Shown piece after piece: positions 20,615 to 30,549 of a DNA stretch of 32,475 nucleotides (position 1 is the first letter of the stretch; each line of letters starts with the position of its first letter). The stretch lies in assembly GCF_002811985.1 (NCBI RefSeq), contig NZ_NPDU01000051.1, positions 1 to 32,475 of the forward strand, in the 5' to 3' direction. Made by a program: the position numbers and the translations under genes. This DNA is from Leptospira adleri. Its GTDB lineage: Bacteria > Spirochaetota > Leptospiria > Leptospirales > Leptospiraceae. The notes under the pieces are model-generated. The model was not told the DNA's origin. It made no database searches and saw only the letters and a list, made by a program, of their open reading frames with translations.

Positions 20615-20642
20615 TTGACACTGGAAATTTATTTCCTACATT
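20615..20642 (+). promoter_or_regulatory. Promoter of the caspase-ankyrin gene, nearly leaderless
   Basis: TTGACA (20615-20620), 16 bases, TACATT (20637-20642). Transcription would begin only a few bases before ATG 20652, and no Shine-Dalgarno sequence precedes that ATG. The -35 overlaps the Shine-Dalgarno of the opposite gene (CTCCTT, 20611-20616). Confidence 0.5.
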
Positions 20643-20651
20643 ACTTCCCCT

Positions 20652-21860
20652 ATGAATCCATTTAAAATCCTCTTACTAATCTTCCTCTCCTTCCCAATAC
20701 TTTCGGAAGGAGAACATCCAAACCATGCAATCGGAGAATCGCTTCTAAAAATATCCAAACGGGCAAACTTATCGGATGCGACGATATCCGGAAACGGATA
20801 CAAAGCGGTTGCATTAGTAGGAGACGTCGACGGAGACAATGGACCGAGTACATTGGGATACATAAAGAATATGCAGGAAGTGACGAAGGTGCTCAAAGCC
20901 CGCGGAGTGCAAGTCGCGGAATTTTATAGTCCCCGAACACCGTGGGAACAAATCAAAGAAGCGGTCAAAGGAGCTAATATTGTCCTCTACGCGGGCCACG
21001 GAGTCGGAAGCAATCTTACCAATTCACCGTATCATCAGAAGTATGTGGGAGGATTTGCCTTAAAAGGAAAATTCGTATCCAACGACGAAGTGGAGAATTC
21101 TTTAAAACCGGCGCCGGGAGCCGTAGTGATTTTTCTAGGAGCTTGTTTCACCGCAGGAAACATGGCTTATGATATGGGAGTGATCGATGCGGAGGAAACA
21201 AAACACAGGATCTCCATGTATTCTGCCCCGTTTCTAAAAGCCGGCTTTCAGGGATATTATGCGACATGGGCGCCATGGACCGCGCAGAGCATCGTTGCCG
21301 ATCTTTTCACGGGAAAAAACTACGGAGGGATTTACGACACACAAACCAAACTCGCCGAAGTAACCAAGCTCGATCATCCTGAATTCTCCAAAGGAAAACT
21401 TTATTATCACAAGGGTCTTCAAGAAGCGAAAGTGATTTTCGATTACGCGTTCGCCGGAAACCCAAACGCAAAATTTTCCGTTACAACGACATCCGAAGAA
21501 TCCAAACCTTCGAACAATCCCGACTCCCTTACGCCGGAAGAACAAAACGCAAAGAACAACGCGCTTATCAAAGCGATCTATAAGAAAGAATCCAACACCG
21601 CACTCCGTTTGTTAAACGAAGGCGCAGATCCGAATACGGAAACTAAGGGATGGAGAATTCTCCATCTTTCCGTTTACTTTGATCTACCGGAACTCGTCAA
21701 AATTCTTCTGGAAAAGAAAGCGGATCCGAACTACCAAGTGGACGGTTATACGGCGCTTTCTCTGGCGACGGCTTATGGAAGAACCGCGATCATTCCGCTT
21801 CTCGAAGCAGCCGGAGGAACAAAATCAAGAGCCGCTTCGAGCAAGCCTAAGCCGCAATGA
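20652..21860 (+). CDS. Secreted caspase-fold protein with C-terminal ankyrin repeats
   Basis: The 402-residue protein begins with a signal peptide (ILLLIFLSFPILSEG, 6-20). Residues 50-275 look like a clan CD cysteine-peptidase fold. A hydrophobic strand ends in NIVLYAGHGVG with candidate catalytic H116, and a second strand ends in VVIFLGACFTAG with candidate nucleophile C165. Spacing and local sequence agree with caspase/CHAT-type enzymes. Residues about 300-385 form two to three ankyrin repeats (LRLLNEGADPNTETKGWRILHLSV, then LLEKKADPNYQVDGYTALSLA). The basic, proline-rich tail ends KPKPQ. Substrate and activation are unknown. The export signal sets it apart from cytoplasmic caspase-like defence effectors. 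It converges on the next gene with three bases between stops. Confidence 0.78.
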   Translation: MNPFKILLLIFLSFPILSEGEHPNHAIGESLLKISKRANLSDATISGNGYKAVALVGDVDGDNGPSTLGYIKNMQEVTKVLKARGVQVAEFYSPRTPWEQIKEAVKGANIVLYAGHGVGSNLTNSPYHQKYVGGFALKGKFVSNDEVENSLKPAPGAVVIFLGACFTAGNMAYDMGVIDAEETKHRISMYSAPFLKAGFQGYYATWAPWTAQSIVADLFTGKNYGGIYDTQTKLAEVTKLDHPEFSKGKLYYHKGLQEAKVIFDYAFAGNPNAKFSVTTTSEESKPSNNPDSLTPEEQNAKNNALIKAIYKKESNTALRLLNEGADPNTETKGWRILHLSVYFDLPELVKILLEKKADPNYQVDGYTALSLATAYGRTAIIPLLEAAGGTKSRAASSKPKPQ

Positions 21861-21863
21861 ATC

Positions 21864-22514
21864 TTATTTTAAGAGTTTGAAAGCGTGTGTCCAAGATTGG
21901 GATAAGAATCCGGGAATACACCAAAGAATACAAAGCGGTTCGATCGCACGGGCCGCTTCCACTTTACCCATGTCCTCGGTATCCCAACCGAAAGTATCCA
22001 AAATTTCTTTCGTCTGCTTTTTAGAATTCTCGTCGTTGCCGCAGATAAACATACTTGGCTTTCCCCCGTTCAGTTGAGGATTCACCATCAAAGAGCTTCC
22101 GACCGAGCTGAAACACTTCACAAAATTCGCTTTAGGAAATTCTTTTTGAATCTGTTCCATAAGAGATTCGTTATACGATGTGAAAAAATTCAAAACTCCG
22201 TTTACGGGCGCTTGATCGCCGATCGGATTTGTGGTATCCAGAATCGTTTTACCGGTTAGGGAATCCGCTCCCGCCAGTTTGAGAACTTCCTTAGCGGCAT
22301 TTCCTTTGGAGGCAAGAACAAGAATCTCGCCGAAGTTTGAAGCATCAGAGAAAGATCCGACGGACGCTCCCTTCCCCGCTTTGGACAACCAGTCTTTCAG
22401 TTTTTCGGGATCTCTCGTCCCGATTTTTACTTCCGCGCCATACTTGAGGAATCCGTTTGCTAAAGTTTGACCAACGATTCCCGATCCTAAAATTCCTATC
22501 TTCTTTCCTTTCAT
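21864..22514 (-). CDS. NADP-binding oxidoreductase, F420-dependent NADP reductase-like
   Basis: The 216-residue protein opens with a Rossmann fold (KIGILGSGIVGQTLANGFLKYG, 5-26). GTRDPEKL (32-39) follows strand 2; its TRD suggests NADP preference. A later DTTNP motif (93-97) is typical of the F420-dependent NADP oxidoreductase / NADP_bind group. Bacteria without F420 carry many such proteins with unknown substrates. I see no coenzyme F420 biosynthesis gene nearby. Cytoplasmic. ATG 22514 follows a poor ribosome-binding site (GAGAATCG). Its 3' end meets that of the caspase-ankyrin gene. Confidence 0.82.
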   Translation of the reverse strand: MKGKKIGILGSGIVGQTLANGFLKYGAEVKIGTRDPEKLKDWLSKAGKGASVGSFSDASNFGEILVLASKGNAAKEVLKLAGADSLTGKTILDTTNPIGDQAPVNGVLNFFTSYNESLMEQIQKEFPKANFVKCFSSVGSSLMVNPQLNGGKPSMFICGNDENSKKQTKEILDTFGWDTEDMGKVEAARAIEPLCILWCIPGFLSQSWTHAFKLLK

Positions 22515-23101
22515 TCGATTCTCCGTTCGTTTAATGATACAATTCTTTTCTATTGGGACAATCAGAATGAAACCGAATGTCCCATCTTTCTTTCACGTAT
22601 TCTTTCCCAAGCAAATTTACATGAATCTCAAGATAAATCTGTCGGAACTCCGACAATTCTTCCGTAAAACCTGGCGCGCCCCACCCTAATCTTGGGTGGA
22701 GGGGTGGGCGGCGGAAAAAACGGAGCGACTTTTCTCTATCAGAAAAACATAATTCTTTCAAGCAAAAAGTTGTCCTTGTCGGAATTCCCACAAGTCGCCT
22801 ACCTGTGAACATCGTCGCAGGTTCTAAAACCCTTCCGAGCTTTCAGACATGATAACGTCGGGCAACCGCAGCTATATTCTAACGTCGGCAAGTCTTCCCG
22901 TTTAGACGTCCTTATATCCGATTCGTTTCGGGAGAAAGACTCCGTTCTTATAAAAAACGAAGCCTCCAGATTTGGAAAAAATTTGTTTCCTTAAACGGGA
23001 GGCGTTTGCATCTTGATTCTTGAAATTGGTTCGAATCAGCCAAACTCTCAACCACATATTCCGAATTCAGATGAGAATATAACTTTGACAAGGAGTCAAA
23101 A
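22515..23101. other. Long intergenic region, no supported gene
   Basis: Nearly 590 bases separate the oxidoreductase start from the next gene. The left part holds the palindrome and hairpin cluster at 22640-22794. The right part (22800-23080) shows no repeat and no good reading frame. AAGGAG at 23090-23095 belongs to the gene starting at 23102. A 93-codon minus frame across the hairpins has an unnatural composition. Confidence 0.6.
22640..22794. repeat. Palindrome and hairpin cluster (intergenic repeat element)
   Basis: Two palindromes flank a GC-rich hairpin. TGTCGGAACTCCGACA is at 22640-22655 and CTTGTCGGAATTCCCACAAG at 22775-22794. Between them, CCACCC (22681-22686) pairs with GGGTGG (22694-22699), and the neighbouring GGGGTGGGCG can compete for the same C-rich arm. 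The core GGAAYTCC matches palindromes at 24766-25035, so this is a dispersed family. Confidence 0.6.
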
Positions 23102-23611
23102 ATGAAAAATAAGTTCCGTTCCATGACCGCGATCCTCGTTCTCGCGTTATCACTTAGCATCTTTCCTTCTCTTCTCTTTGCTGAAGAAGATGCGCATTAC
23201 ATTCAACCTGACGACTTTTTTATCACCAAGGAAGAATTCAAAACTCAATCTTGGATTCACGTTCATCTCGCAAAACAACTCACCCCTCCTTCAGCGAAGA
23301 CAAAAAATGAGGCTGAATTTTTACAAGTTCACGATGGGAATAAGGTCTGGACGAAGTTCTTCTATGCTACCGAAATCGCAAAACAAAACGATCTCAAAAT
23401 CGGAGCGATCGTAATCATGGCCGATCTCGGAACGGAAGACGGTTATCGTGCTCCGGAAAGCAAAGAAGAAGCTCGCACTTGTCAGTGGTTTATCGCCAAG
23501 GTCACCGACGTTTCCGATCTCTACAAAGGAATTGTCACCGTATCCGGCGGGTATAAAATCAAAGTCGAAGGAATTCGTGTTCCAGTGAAGGCGACTCACA
23601 AAGGAAAATAA
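23102..23611 (+). CDS. Small exported protein of unknown function
   Basis: The 169-residue protein has AAGGAG seven bases before ATG 23102. A signal peptide (AILVLALSLSIFPSLLFAEE, about 10-29) has a plausible cleavage after LFA. The mature part of about 143 residues has a conserved-looking core (KVWTKFFYATEIAK, LKIGAIVIMADLG, ITVSGGYKIKVEGIRVP-like end) suggesting a small beta-rich fold. There is no cysteine at the cleavage site, so it is not a lipoprotein. Family not recognised. A strong terminator follows 20 bases after the stop, so it is a monocistronic unit. Confidence 0.8.
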   Translation: MKNKFRSMTAILVLALSLSIFPSLLFAEEDAHYIQPDDFFITKEEFKTQSWIHVHLAKQLTPPSAKTKNEAEFLQVHDGNKVWTKFFYATEIAKQNDLKIGAIVIMADLGTEDGYRAPESKEEARTCQWFIAKVTDVSDLYKGIVTVSGGYKIKVEGIRVPVKATHKGK

Positions 23612-23631
23612 TTTCTTTCTATTCTTCTTCC

Positions 23632-23655
23632 AAAAGGCCGTCCTCGGCCTTTTTT
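23632..23655 (+). terminator. Intrinsic terminator of the small exported protein gene
   Basis: AAAAGGCCG and CGGCCTTTT pair around TCCT (23641-23644) and run directly into a T-run. Confidence 0.88.
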
Positions 23656-23820
23656 ATTTCCTGTTAAAACGACATCTTTGTTTTCAAAAATCTTCTTTTT
23701 TGTCAAAATTCGATTTTTTAGAACCGCCTCCCGATTCTTTTTTTTGAAAAATTTCCAAACTTTTCTGCAACAAGCTCCTCCTCTTCGGCTCCTATCTATC
23801 ACAATAGGAGCTAATATTCA

Positions 23821-24636
23821 ATGGCAATTATTATTACATTCTTTCTGGCGCACTGGTTCTTATCGGCCTTTGCTCAGTCCTTCTTCCTTCACAGATACGC
23901 GGCTCATGCGATGTTCAAGATGAACAAGTTCTGGGAAAAGTTCTTTTATATTTTCACCTGCGTCGCTCAGGGTTCTTCTTTTCTAAATCCCCGCGCTTAT
24001 GCGATCATGCACAGACAGCACCACGCTTACAGCGACACTGCGAAAGATCCGCATTCTCCGATCGCTTCCAAAGGTTTTTTGGATATGATGTGGAAGACCG
24101 CGCTCAACTACGAAGCGATCCTCGATGAAAAAGCGAACGTAGAAAAAGACTTTCGGGGAAATTATCCTCAGTGGCGCGCGATCGACAGACTCAGCGATTC
24201 TTGGACGTTTCGTTTAATCTGCGGAACTCTCTACACGTTATTCTATCTTTACTTTGTTCCCGCCGGCCAATATGGATGGTATCTCTTACTTCCGATCCAC
24301 TGGTTGATGGGACCGATTCACGGCGCGATCGTAAACTGGTGCGGGCACATGTACGGTTATAGAAACCACAAGGAAAATCCGGATCATTCTATGAACACTC
24401 TCTTCGTGGATTTTTTAATCGCCGGTGAATTGTATCAGAACAATCACCACGCGCATCCGAATTCTCCTAACTTTGCGTTTCGTTGGTTTGAATTGGATCT
24501 GACTTATCAAGTGATGAAGGTTCTTCATCTTATGAAAATCATCAAAATCCAAAGAGCTGTCTGGACGGAAAAAGGGAAAAAGATCCTTCGTGGATCCGAT
24601 GTGGTCGTAGATCCATCTCCCAGCGTAGCCGCCTAA
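23821..24636 (+). CDS. Membrane fatty-acid (acyl-CoA) desaturase
   Basis: The 271-residue protein carries the histidine boxes of di-iron membrane desaturases: HRYAAH (24-29), HRQHH (64-68) and NNHHAH (207-212), with extra histidines in [17 protein letters not shown] (167-183). Hydrophobic spans surround them (about 2-22, 40-55, 135-175). It would introduce a cis double bond into a fatty acyl chain using O2 and an electron donor encoded elsewhere, adjusting membrane fluidity. It is shorter than many family members because the first helix is almost at the N-terminus. AGGAG lies about ten bases before ATG 23821. A strong terminator follows. Confidence 0.92.
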   Translation: MAIIITFFLAHWFLSAFAQSFFLHRYAAHAMFKMNKFWEKFFYIFTCVAQGSSFLNPRAYAIMHRQHHAYSDTAKDPHSPIASKGFLDMMWKTALNYEAILDEKANVEKDFRGNYPQWRAIDRLSDSWTFRLICGTLYTLFYLYFVPAGQYGWYLLLPIHWLMGPIHGAIVNWCGHMYGYRNHKENPDHSMNTLFVDFLIAGELYQNNHHAHPNSPNFAFRWFELDLTYQVMKVLHLMKIIKIQRAVWTEKGKKILRGSDVVVDPSPSVAA

Positions 24637-24652
24637 GAATCGCTCCTATTAC

Positions 24653-24675
24653 AAGCCCGCCTTCGGCGGGCTTTT
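24653..24675 (+). terminator. Intrinsic terminator of the desaturase gene
   Basis: AAGCCCGCC (24653-24661) and GGCGGGCTT (24665-24673) are perfect nine-base arms with a TTC loop, followed by TT. Confidence 0.92.
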
Positions 24676-25047
24676 CACTTTATCATTCAAGTTATTATTT
24701 AGAAGAAGTCGTCCCGAAAAGTACTTCGTCCGACCGAAAGCCGTCGTATTAAACTAGAATCTTCTGTGTGAGTTCCCACGAATTACGTCTAATTTTTTGT
24801 GAGACCTTGATTCTGCCTTGCGATTCAAAAGGCGTGTGAGTTCCCACACTTTTAGCGACAAGCCTTGAAACCAAATCGGAGATTTAAGAATTCTTCCCGA
24901 TTCTTTTATTTTCGGTCCATTTCTTCCGACAAACAAATCCGCAGAAAAAAATCCGAAACGGGCTTAAGGTCCGTCCGAGATAGAATTTCGAAAGATTGCG
25001 TCCTTTCGAATATTCTAAAAAGTAGGAACTCCCACTCCAAAAAAGCT
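24676..25047. other. Intergenic region with dispersed palindromes, no gene seen
   Basis: About 370 bases lie between two convergent genes. The only structured elements are the three GTxxGAxTCCxAC-type palindromes listed separately. The open frames here are short and overlap those palindromes. Confidence 0.5.
24766..25035. repeat. Three copies of a short GTGTGAGTTCCCACAC-type palindrome
   Basis: GTGTGAGTTCCCAC at 24766-24779, GTGTGAGTTCCCACAC at 24834-24849 and GTAGGAACTCCCAC at 25022-25035. The third has the inverted core (GGAACTCC). Together with the copies at 22640 and 22775 they define the pattern GTxGGAAYTCCxAC. They are intergenic and irregularly spaced, so not a CRISPR array. Confidence 0.6.
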
Positions 25048-25521
25048 CTAATCTAAATTTTCCAAATCTTTTAAAACTTCTTCTTCGTAATTCTTTTTGA
25101 GTGTTTCTATAAAATTTTCAGGAAGAGTAATTTTATCGTTTAGGACGAGAGAAAACAATTCGTTTAACAATTCCTTTTCTTCAAAGCCGGTAAAGAGCCA
25201 TTCCAAAAGTTCCAGAGCGAGATCCAGCTTTCCTTCGGAGGATATCATCGTTCGAAATTCTTTTTTGATTTCCTCTTTTTTTCCGGCTTTTAAAAAGTCG
25301 CGAATCTTTTCCGGATAAAGATTCATCAATGTTTGTTTTTTTGCATTCGGAGTAAATAGGAAATCCTTCCGTCCGGAAGGAAGATGGGAGCGCACAGCGT
25401 CCTCAGCGGCTTCCGAAGGAACATTCAATTCTTTTAATGTTTTAAAAATAACTTCTCCGAGCAGGAAATCCTGAAAAGGATGAAACGGAAAACCTGCCCC
25501 CGGAGCGGAATCGGAAGTCAT
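25048..25521 (-). CDS. Hypothetical helical protein coupled to the RsbW-like ATPase
   Basis: The 157-residue protein is acidic and mainly helical ([36 protein letters not shown]). It has no signal peptide and no catalytic motif I recognise. Its start overlaps the stop of the RsbW-like gene by four bases (25518-25521), so it is translationally coupled and probably works with that protein, for instance as a regulator or substrate of its switching activity (inference from position only). Confidence 0.75.
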   Translation of the reverse strand: MTSDSAPGAGFPFHPFQDFLLGEVIFKTLKELNVPSEAAEDAVRSHLPSGRKDFLFTPNAKKQTLMNLYPEKIRDFLKAGKKEEIKKEFRTMISSEGKLDLALELLEWLFTGFEEKELLNELFSLVLNDKITLPENFIETLKKNYEEEVLKDLENLD

Positions 25522-26594
25522 TCCTTTTCTATCTCCACTTGTTTCCGGACTTTCTCAAACAAGTTTTCCAGTTCTCCGGGCGTAAATTCCCGAGTCGGTT
25601 CGAAAGAACAAAACACGGCTCTGTAATACTTATCCTTGTGAACCAGATAAAAACCCGCTTCTTCCATAATGGTTCTGAGTTTTGTTTCTCTGGGAGCGGT
25701 AACTACGATCGTGACCGAAGACAATTTGCTCTTTCTGTGATCGATATGAAAATAACAAAGGGCCTCTTCCGGATCCAGACGATCGATCTCCTCTTTGATC
25801 TCGTCGAAACTCGTTACGTCCCTCGGCCCCTTCGGATCCCGATAATTGATCAGAACCCTTTTGAAATAGTGAACCTTATTTCCTTCCGGAGTGATTTCAA
25901 CGCCGTTTAAAACCCTTCTTTCATCGGCGAGTTCTTTCATCAAAAATTCGCCTCTTCCTCTGGAACTTTCGATATCGAAAAGTTCGGAGGAGAAATCCCC
26001 TTTTTTCACGTTCTCGTTGATCTGAGAAAGTGTGTATTTCATTCCGGGCTTCATCTCGTGTTTAAAGGACATCTTAAAAAACGGATTTACGACTTCATTA
26101 TGCAATTCTAATTCGATTTCGGCGTATTTTCCCTGCCCGTGCTCTACGATGTTTTGCGTGGCTTCGGTTGCAATGATCCTGATCGTATCCGGATCGAGAC
26201 CGGCTAACGATGAATAACGATGAACGAAATTTTTGATCTCATACAAGGTCCCCAAACTTTCGTCGATCCGTCCTCGGATCTCGTTCTCGACGATTTCTTC
26301 TCGAAAAATTCTCGCGTAATATCTTACGCTTGCCATTCCCTTTTTTAAATAAGGGGATTGAGCCGTGTTTTCGATCTGGCGTTTGAGTTTTTTGTTTTCA
26401 TCTTCTAATTCTTGAATTCGTTTCTCTTCTGGGGACATAAAGCTCTTTATTTCTGTAACGAGATTTTCACATTCCCGATCTGAAAACCGGGGGATTTCTA
26501 AACTACCTTCCACTGCTATGGGTTCAAGTGATAATTCACTTTCGAAGCTGAAAAAACAAATTGAGCCTGTTTTGAACTTTAGAATTTTTTCCAA
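25518..26594 (-). CDS. RsbW/SpoIIAB-like ATPase (anti-sigma-type serine kinase domain) protein
   Basis: The 358-residue protein contains a GHKL ATPase of the HATPase_c_2 type, with N box [10 protein letters not shown] (144-153) and G box [16 protein letters not shown] (210-225). In this family the domain phosphorylates a STAS antagonist or sequesters a sigma factor. Before it lie a short N-terminal region and a coiled coil (about 55-78, [17 protein letters not shown]). The C-terminal 110 residues form an unrecognised domain ([20 protein letters not shown]). It diverges from the PP2C phosphatase gene. Together with the STAS gene at 30198 the three classic components of partner switching are present. 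Confidence 0.82.
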   Translation of the reverse strand: MEKILKFKTGSICFFSFESELSLEPIAVEGSLEIPRFSDRECENLVTEIKSFMSPEEKRIQELEDENKKLKRQIENTAQSPYLKKGMASVRYYARIFREEIVENEIRGRIDESLGTLYEIKNFVHRYSSLAGLDPDTIRIIATEATQNIVEHGQGKYAEIELELHNEVVNPFFKMSFKHEMKPGMKYTLSQINENVKKGDFSSELFDIESSRGRGEFLMKELADERRVLNGVEITPEGNKVHYFKRVLINYRDPKGPRDVTSFDEIKEEIDRLDPEEALCYFHIDHRKSKLSSVTIVVTAPRETKLRTIMEEAGFYLVHKDKYYRAVFCSFEPTREFTPGELENLFEKVRKQVEIEKE

Positions 26595-26677
26595 ACGGGC
26601 TCGGTCCTAATGAAAAAAATTCTCAACATTTGAAATCAGATGAATTGAGCACCATCTCGAAACCGAGCGAGTTTTTT

Positions 26678-29077
26678 ATGAGTTTCCGCCAAAAAATATT
26701 TTTAATCCTCAGTGCAAGTCAGTTGTTTCTTGTCCTAATTCTCGCGTTTACTTTCATTCAGATGATCGACCGAGTCAAAAACGAACCGCAGGACAAGCGC
26801 GCCCTCGACAAATCAGTAGATTTTCAAAAAGAACTCAGACATAAGGAAGAGACGATCCGTTTTATGCTCAAAGAGCTGGAACGAAATTCGAAAACGATTT
26901 CCATTTTAGAATCCGGTTCGAACAACCGCGCCCTCTTGGATTCCCAAAGAGAATACTTTCTCGGAATCATGAAACAATACGATCTTACGATCTTTGAAGT
27001 TATCTCCTCTTCGGGAAAGGTTGTCTATCGTTTTCACAGACCAGCCGATTTCGGAGACGACAAATCCAAACAGAAGATCGTGCAAGAAGCGCTTAACGGT
27101 AAAATCGCGTCGACTCTCGAACTCGGTCACAGCGGCTTGGGCCTTCGTGTAACGTCGCCTCTGCGAAACGGCTCCTTGGTTTTGGTCGGTCAAGTCGTGG
27201 ATCAAAAATTCACCGAGAATATCACAGGTTCCACGGACGTCCACATGGCGATCTATGAAAAGGACAAACAGATATCCGTCTCGGGTGATCGGATCCAAAA
27301 CTACCTGAAAAATCATCCGCTCTCTTCTCTCAAAAACGGATCCCGTTTCGCCTTCGACGGAAAGTATTATTACCTCACGAGAATTCCTTACGAAAACAAA
27401 GGTCTCACCAATTTAGCGTTAGAATTCGTTCTTATGATCGACGAAACCGAACTCCACACCACGACGCAGAACCTCTGGATCTATTGCGGCCTTTTGGCGC
27501 TTTCTATTTTTATAGGAATTCTTCTCGTATCATATCTTTTTTCGAGGGATATCATCAACGCGGTTAAAGCCTTGAACTTCGCGATGAAAAATCCTTCCGA
27601 AGACGAAACCACGATCATCGACTTGGATCGTACGGACGAACTCGGTCAGATGGGAGAAGTTTTCGTAAACATGAAAAAGGAACTCCTGGACCACCAACTT
27701 TTTCTGGAAAGAAAGGTCGAAGAAAAAACGCAGGAACTTCAAGACACTCTGAACGAAGTCCAGGCGTTAAAGGAAAAACAGGACGGGGATTATTATCTCA
27801 CTTCGCTTCTCATCCAGCCTCTGACGTCCCTTCGTTATTTGGACGAAAACACAAAGATAGAATCCATTCTCAAGCAGAAGAAAGAATTTCAATTCCGGAC
27901 TAAAAATTCGGAAATCGGAGGCGACCTCTGTTCCATCCAAGAGATTACGCTGATGGGAAAAAATTATCTCGTAATTCTAAACGCGGACGCGATGGGAAAA
28001 TCCATTCAAGGCGCGGGCGGAGCGTTGGTCATGGGAACCGTTTTTAAGGCGATCATCACGAGAACACAACTCTCCCGTTCCAATCAGAAAAAAACTCCGG
28101 AGAAATGGTTGAAGGACTGTTATACGGAACTCCAAAACGTCTTCGTAACGTTCGACGGAAGCATGCTCGTTTCCGCAGTGATCGCGTTATTCGATCAGGA
28201 AACCGGAGCCTTGTATTCGATCAACGCTGAACATCCTTGGATGGTTCTTTACAGAGACGGGAAGGCCAACTTTCTCGATCACGAACTTCTTCTTAGAAAG
28301 ATCGGTTTTACGGAAAACGCTTCGGAGCCGATCATCCGTGTGTTTAAACTCGAACCGAACGATTTCGTTTTTATCGGATCGGACGGAAGAGACGACCTTC
28401 TCCTGAAAAGACCGGGTTCCGAAGAAACGTTTATGAACGAGGACGAAACCCTATTCTTACGTCTCGTGGAACTCGCGAACGGCGACCTCGCCGATTTGGA
28501 AAAACTTCTTCAACACGCAGGAGAAGTCACGGACGATTTGTCCATTATGAAAATTGCATATAAAACCGAAGTGGAACTTCCTCTTCAGAGAATTCCTTCG
28601 GCGGGCGACGAATACAACCGTCTCGTAAAAGAGGGAATCCAGGAAATCCGAAAGAAAAACCTGAAAGTCACGAGAGAACTTTTTGAAAAAGCGCTTTCCA
28701 TCAGCGACGCAGATCCGGGTCTTTACAAACAACTCGCGAGAATCTGCATCAATCAAAAGGATTTCTCCGCGGCTGCGGCGTATTCCGAAAGTTACGTGGG
28801 CAGGTTTCCGTTCGACAACGAATTCTTATATTACACTTCCTTTACGTTGCGTAAGATCAAAGAATATTCCAAGGCGATCGAATATTCGGAACGACTTCGT
28901 TCCAGAGAACCGGAGAATATCCGAAATATGAAACATCTCGTGGAACTCTACAGACTCGTTGGAAATCGTTCCAAGTTTCGTTTTATCATGACGAACCTCA
29001 AAGCCCTCGTCGCGGAAAAAGAAGCCAGAGACGAAGACTACGATCAGGACGTTCCTTCCGAAACGATTCTCGTCTAA
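26678..29077 (+). CDS. Membrane sensor PP2C-type (SpoIIE/RsbU) phosphatase with HAMP and TPR
   Basis: I prefer ATG 26678 (799 residues): GAGCGAG lies upstream and the first membrane helix (about 7-28) follows directly. TTG 26630 would add 16 residues. An extracytoplasmic sensor of about 235 residues is followed by a second helix (about 265-288, GLLALSIFIGILLVSYLF), a HAMP linker and coiled coil. The SpoIIE phosphatase domain (about 375-630) includes EIGGDLCSI, AMGKSIQGAGGALVMG, GSDGRDD and GEVTDDLSI, whose aspartates bind Mn/Mg. Three TPR-like repeats (about 640-760) end the protein. It should dephosphorylate a STAS-domain antagonist in response to an envelope signal. The likely partner is encoded 1.1 kb downstream. 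Confidence 0.88.
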   Translation: MSFRQKIFLILSASQLFLVLILAFTFIQMIDRVKNEPQDKRALDKSVDFQKELRHKEETIRFMLKELERNSKTISILESGSNNRALLDSQREYFLGIMKQYDLTIFEVISSSGKVVYRFHRPADFGDDKSKQKIVQEALNGKIASTLELGHSGLGLRVTSPLRNGSLVLVGQVVDQKFTENITGSTDVHMAIYEKDKQISVSGDRIQNYLKNHPLSSLKNGSRFAFDGKYYYLTRIPYENKGLTNLALEFVLMIDETELHTTTQNLWIYCGLLALSIFIGILLVSYLFSRDIINAVKALNFAMKNPSEDETTIIDLDRTDELGQMGEVFVNMKKELLDHQLFLERKVEEKTQELQDTLNEVQALKEKQDGDYYLTSLLIQPLTSLRYLDENTKIESILKQKKEFQFRTKNSEIGGDLCSIQEITLMGKNYLVILNADAMGKSIQGAGGALVMGTVFKAIITRTQLSRSNQKKTPEKWLKDCYTELQNVFVTFDGSMLVSAVIALFDQETGALYSINAEHPWMVLYRDGKANFLDHELLLRKIGFTENASEPIIRVFKLEPNDFVFIGSDGRDDLLLKRPGSEETFMNEDETLFLRLVELANGDLADLEKLLQHAGEVTDDLSIMKIAYKTEVELPLQRIPSAGDEYNRLVKEGIQEIRKKNLKVTRELFEKALSISDADPGLYKQLARICINQKDFSAAAAYSESYVGRFPFDNEFLYYTSFTLRKIKEYSKAIEYSERLRSREPENIRNMKHLVELYRLVGNRSKFRFIMTNLKALVAEKEARDEDYDQDVPSETILV

Positions 29078-29301
29078 CCTTTGCGTCGGAGCGTCTTATC
29101 CTTCGATCCTTTTTTTGGCAAGAATCGGACGGCTCGCAAAAATGAAACGCTCCGCACTGAAGGTTCCTTAATTTTCAGGAACGGCTTCGTTCAAAATTCT
29201 TCTCCCCCAAAAACCCGGCGGGTCTTCCGGGAAAACAAAAGACCGGAAACGCGCAAAAATGGGTTTCTGTTTTCCAACGGATCTTGTATTTGGATCATTC
29301 A

Positions 29302-30197
<896 letters not shown>

Positions 30198-30201
<4 letters not shown>

Positions 30202-30542
30202 GTCAATTGAGCATCAAAATAAAAGAGACATCTCCGGGAATTTTCGTTTATACGCTCGATGGAAGACTGGATGAAAGTAGTTTTACCGATTTTAAAAAGG
30301 ATATCATCGATCCTCCCCACCCGGATGTTGTGATTCTCAATCTCGCGGAATTAAAATACATTTCCAGTTCGGGAATCCGGGCGATCTTCGAGCTCAGAAA
30401 CAAACTCGCAAACGAAAGTAAAAAACTTCTCCTCACCGAGGCTTCGGACAAGGTCATTCAGATCTTCAATCTTCTGGGTTTGTGGAAACCGTTCACCCAT
30501 TTGGAATCCGAAGCGGAAGCCATCGACGTCGCCCAAAAATAA
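30198..30542 (+). CDS. STAS-domain anti-sigma factor antagonist
   Basis: The 114-residue protein is a single STAS domain like SpoIIAA/RsbV. The signature [19 protein letters not shown] (45-63) ends with the serine (S58) just before glycine that is phosphorylated by RsbW-type kinases and dephosphorylated by PP2C phosphatases. The start ATGA overlaps the stop of the NAD-kinase-like gene, so the two are coupled. Its kinase and phosphatase partners are probably the proteins encoded at 25518-26594 and 26678-29077. No sigma factor gene is in the window. Confidence 0.9.
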
Positions 30543-30549
30543 ACTTCTT

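Noticed and set aside
22531..22812. 93-codon minus frame
   Set aside because: It runs across the palindromes and GC-rich hairpin at 22640-22794 and has an unnatural composition.
24766..25035. Possible CRISPR array from repeated palindromes
   Set aside because: Only three short, non-identical copies with unequal spacing and no cas gene.
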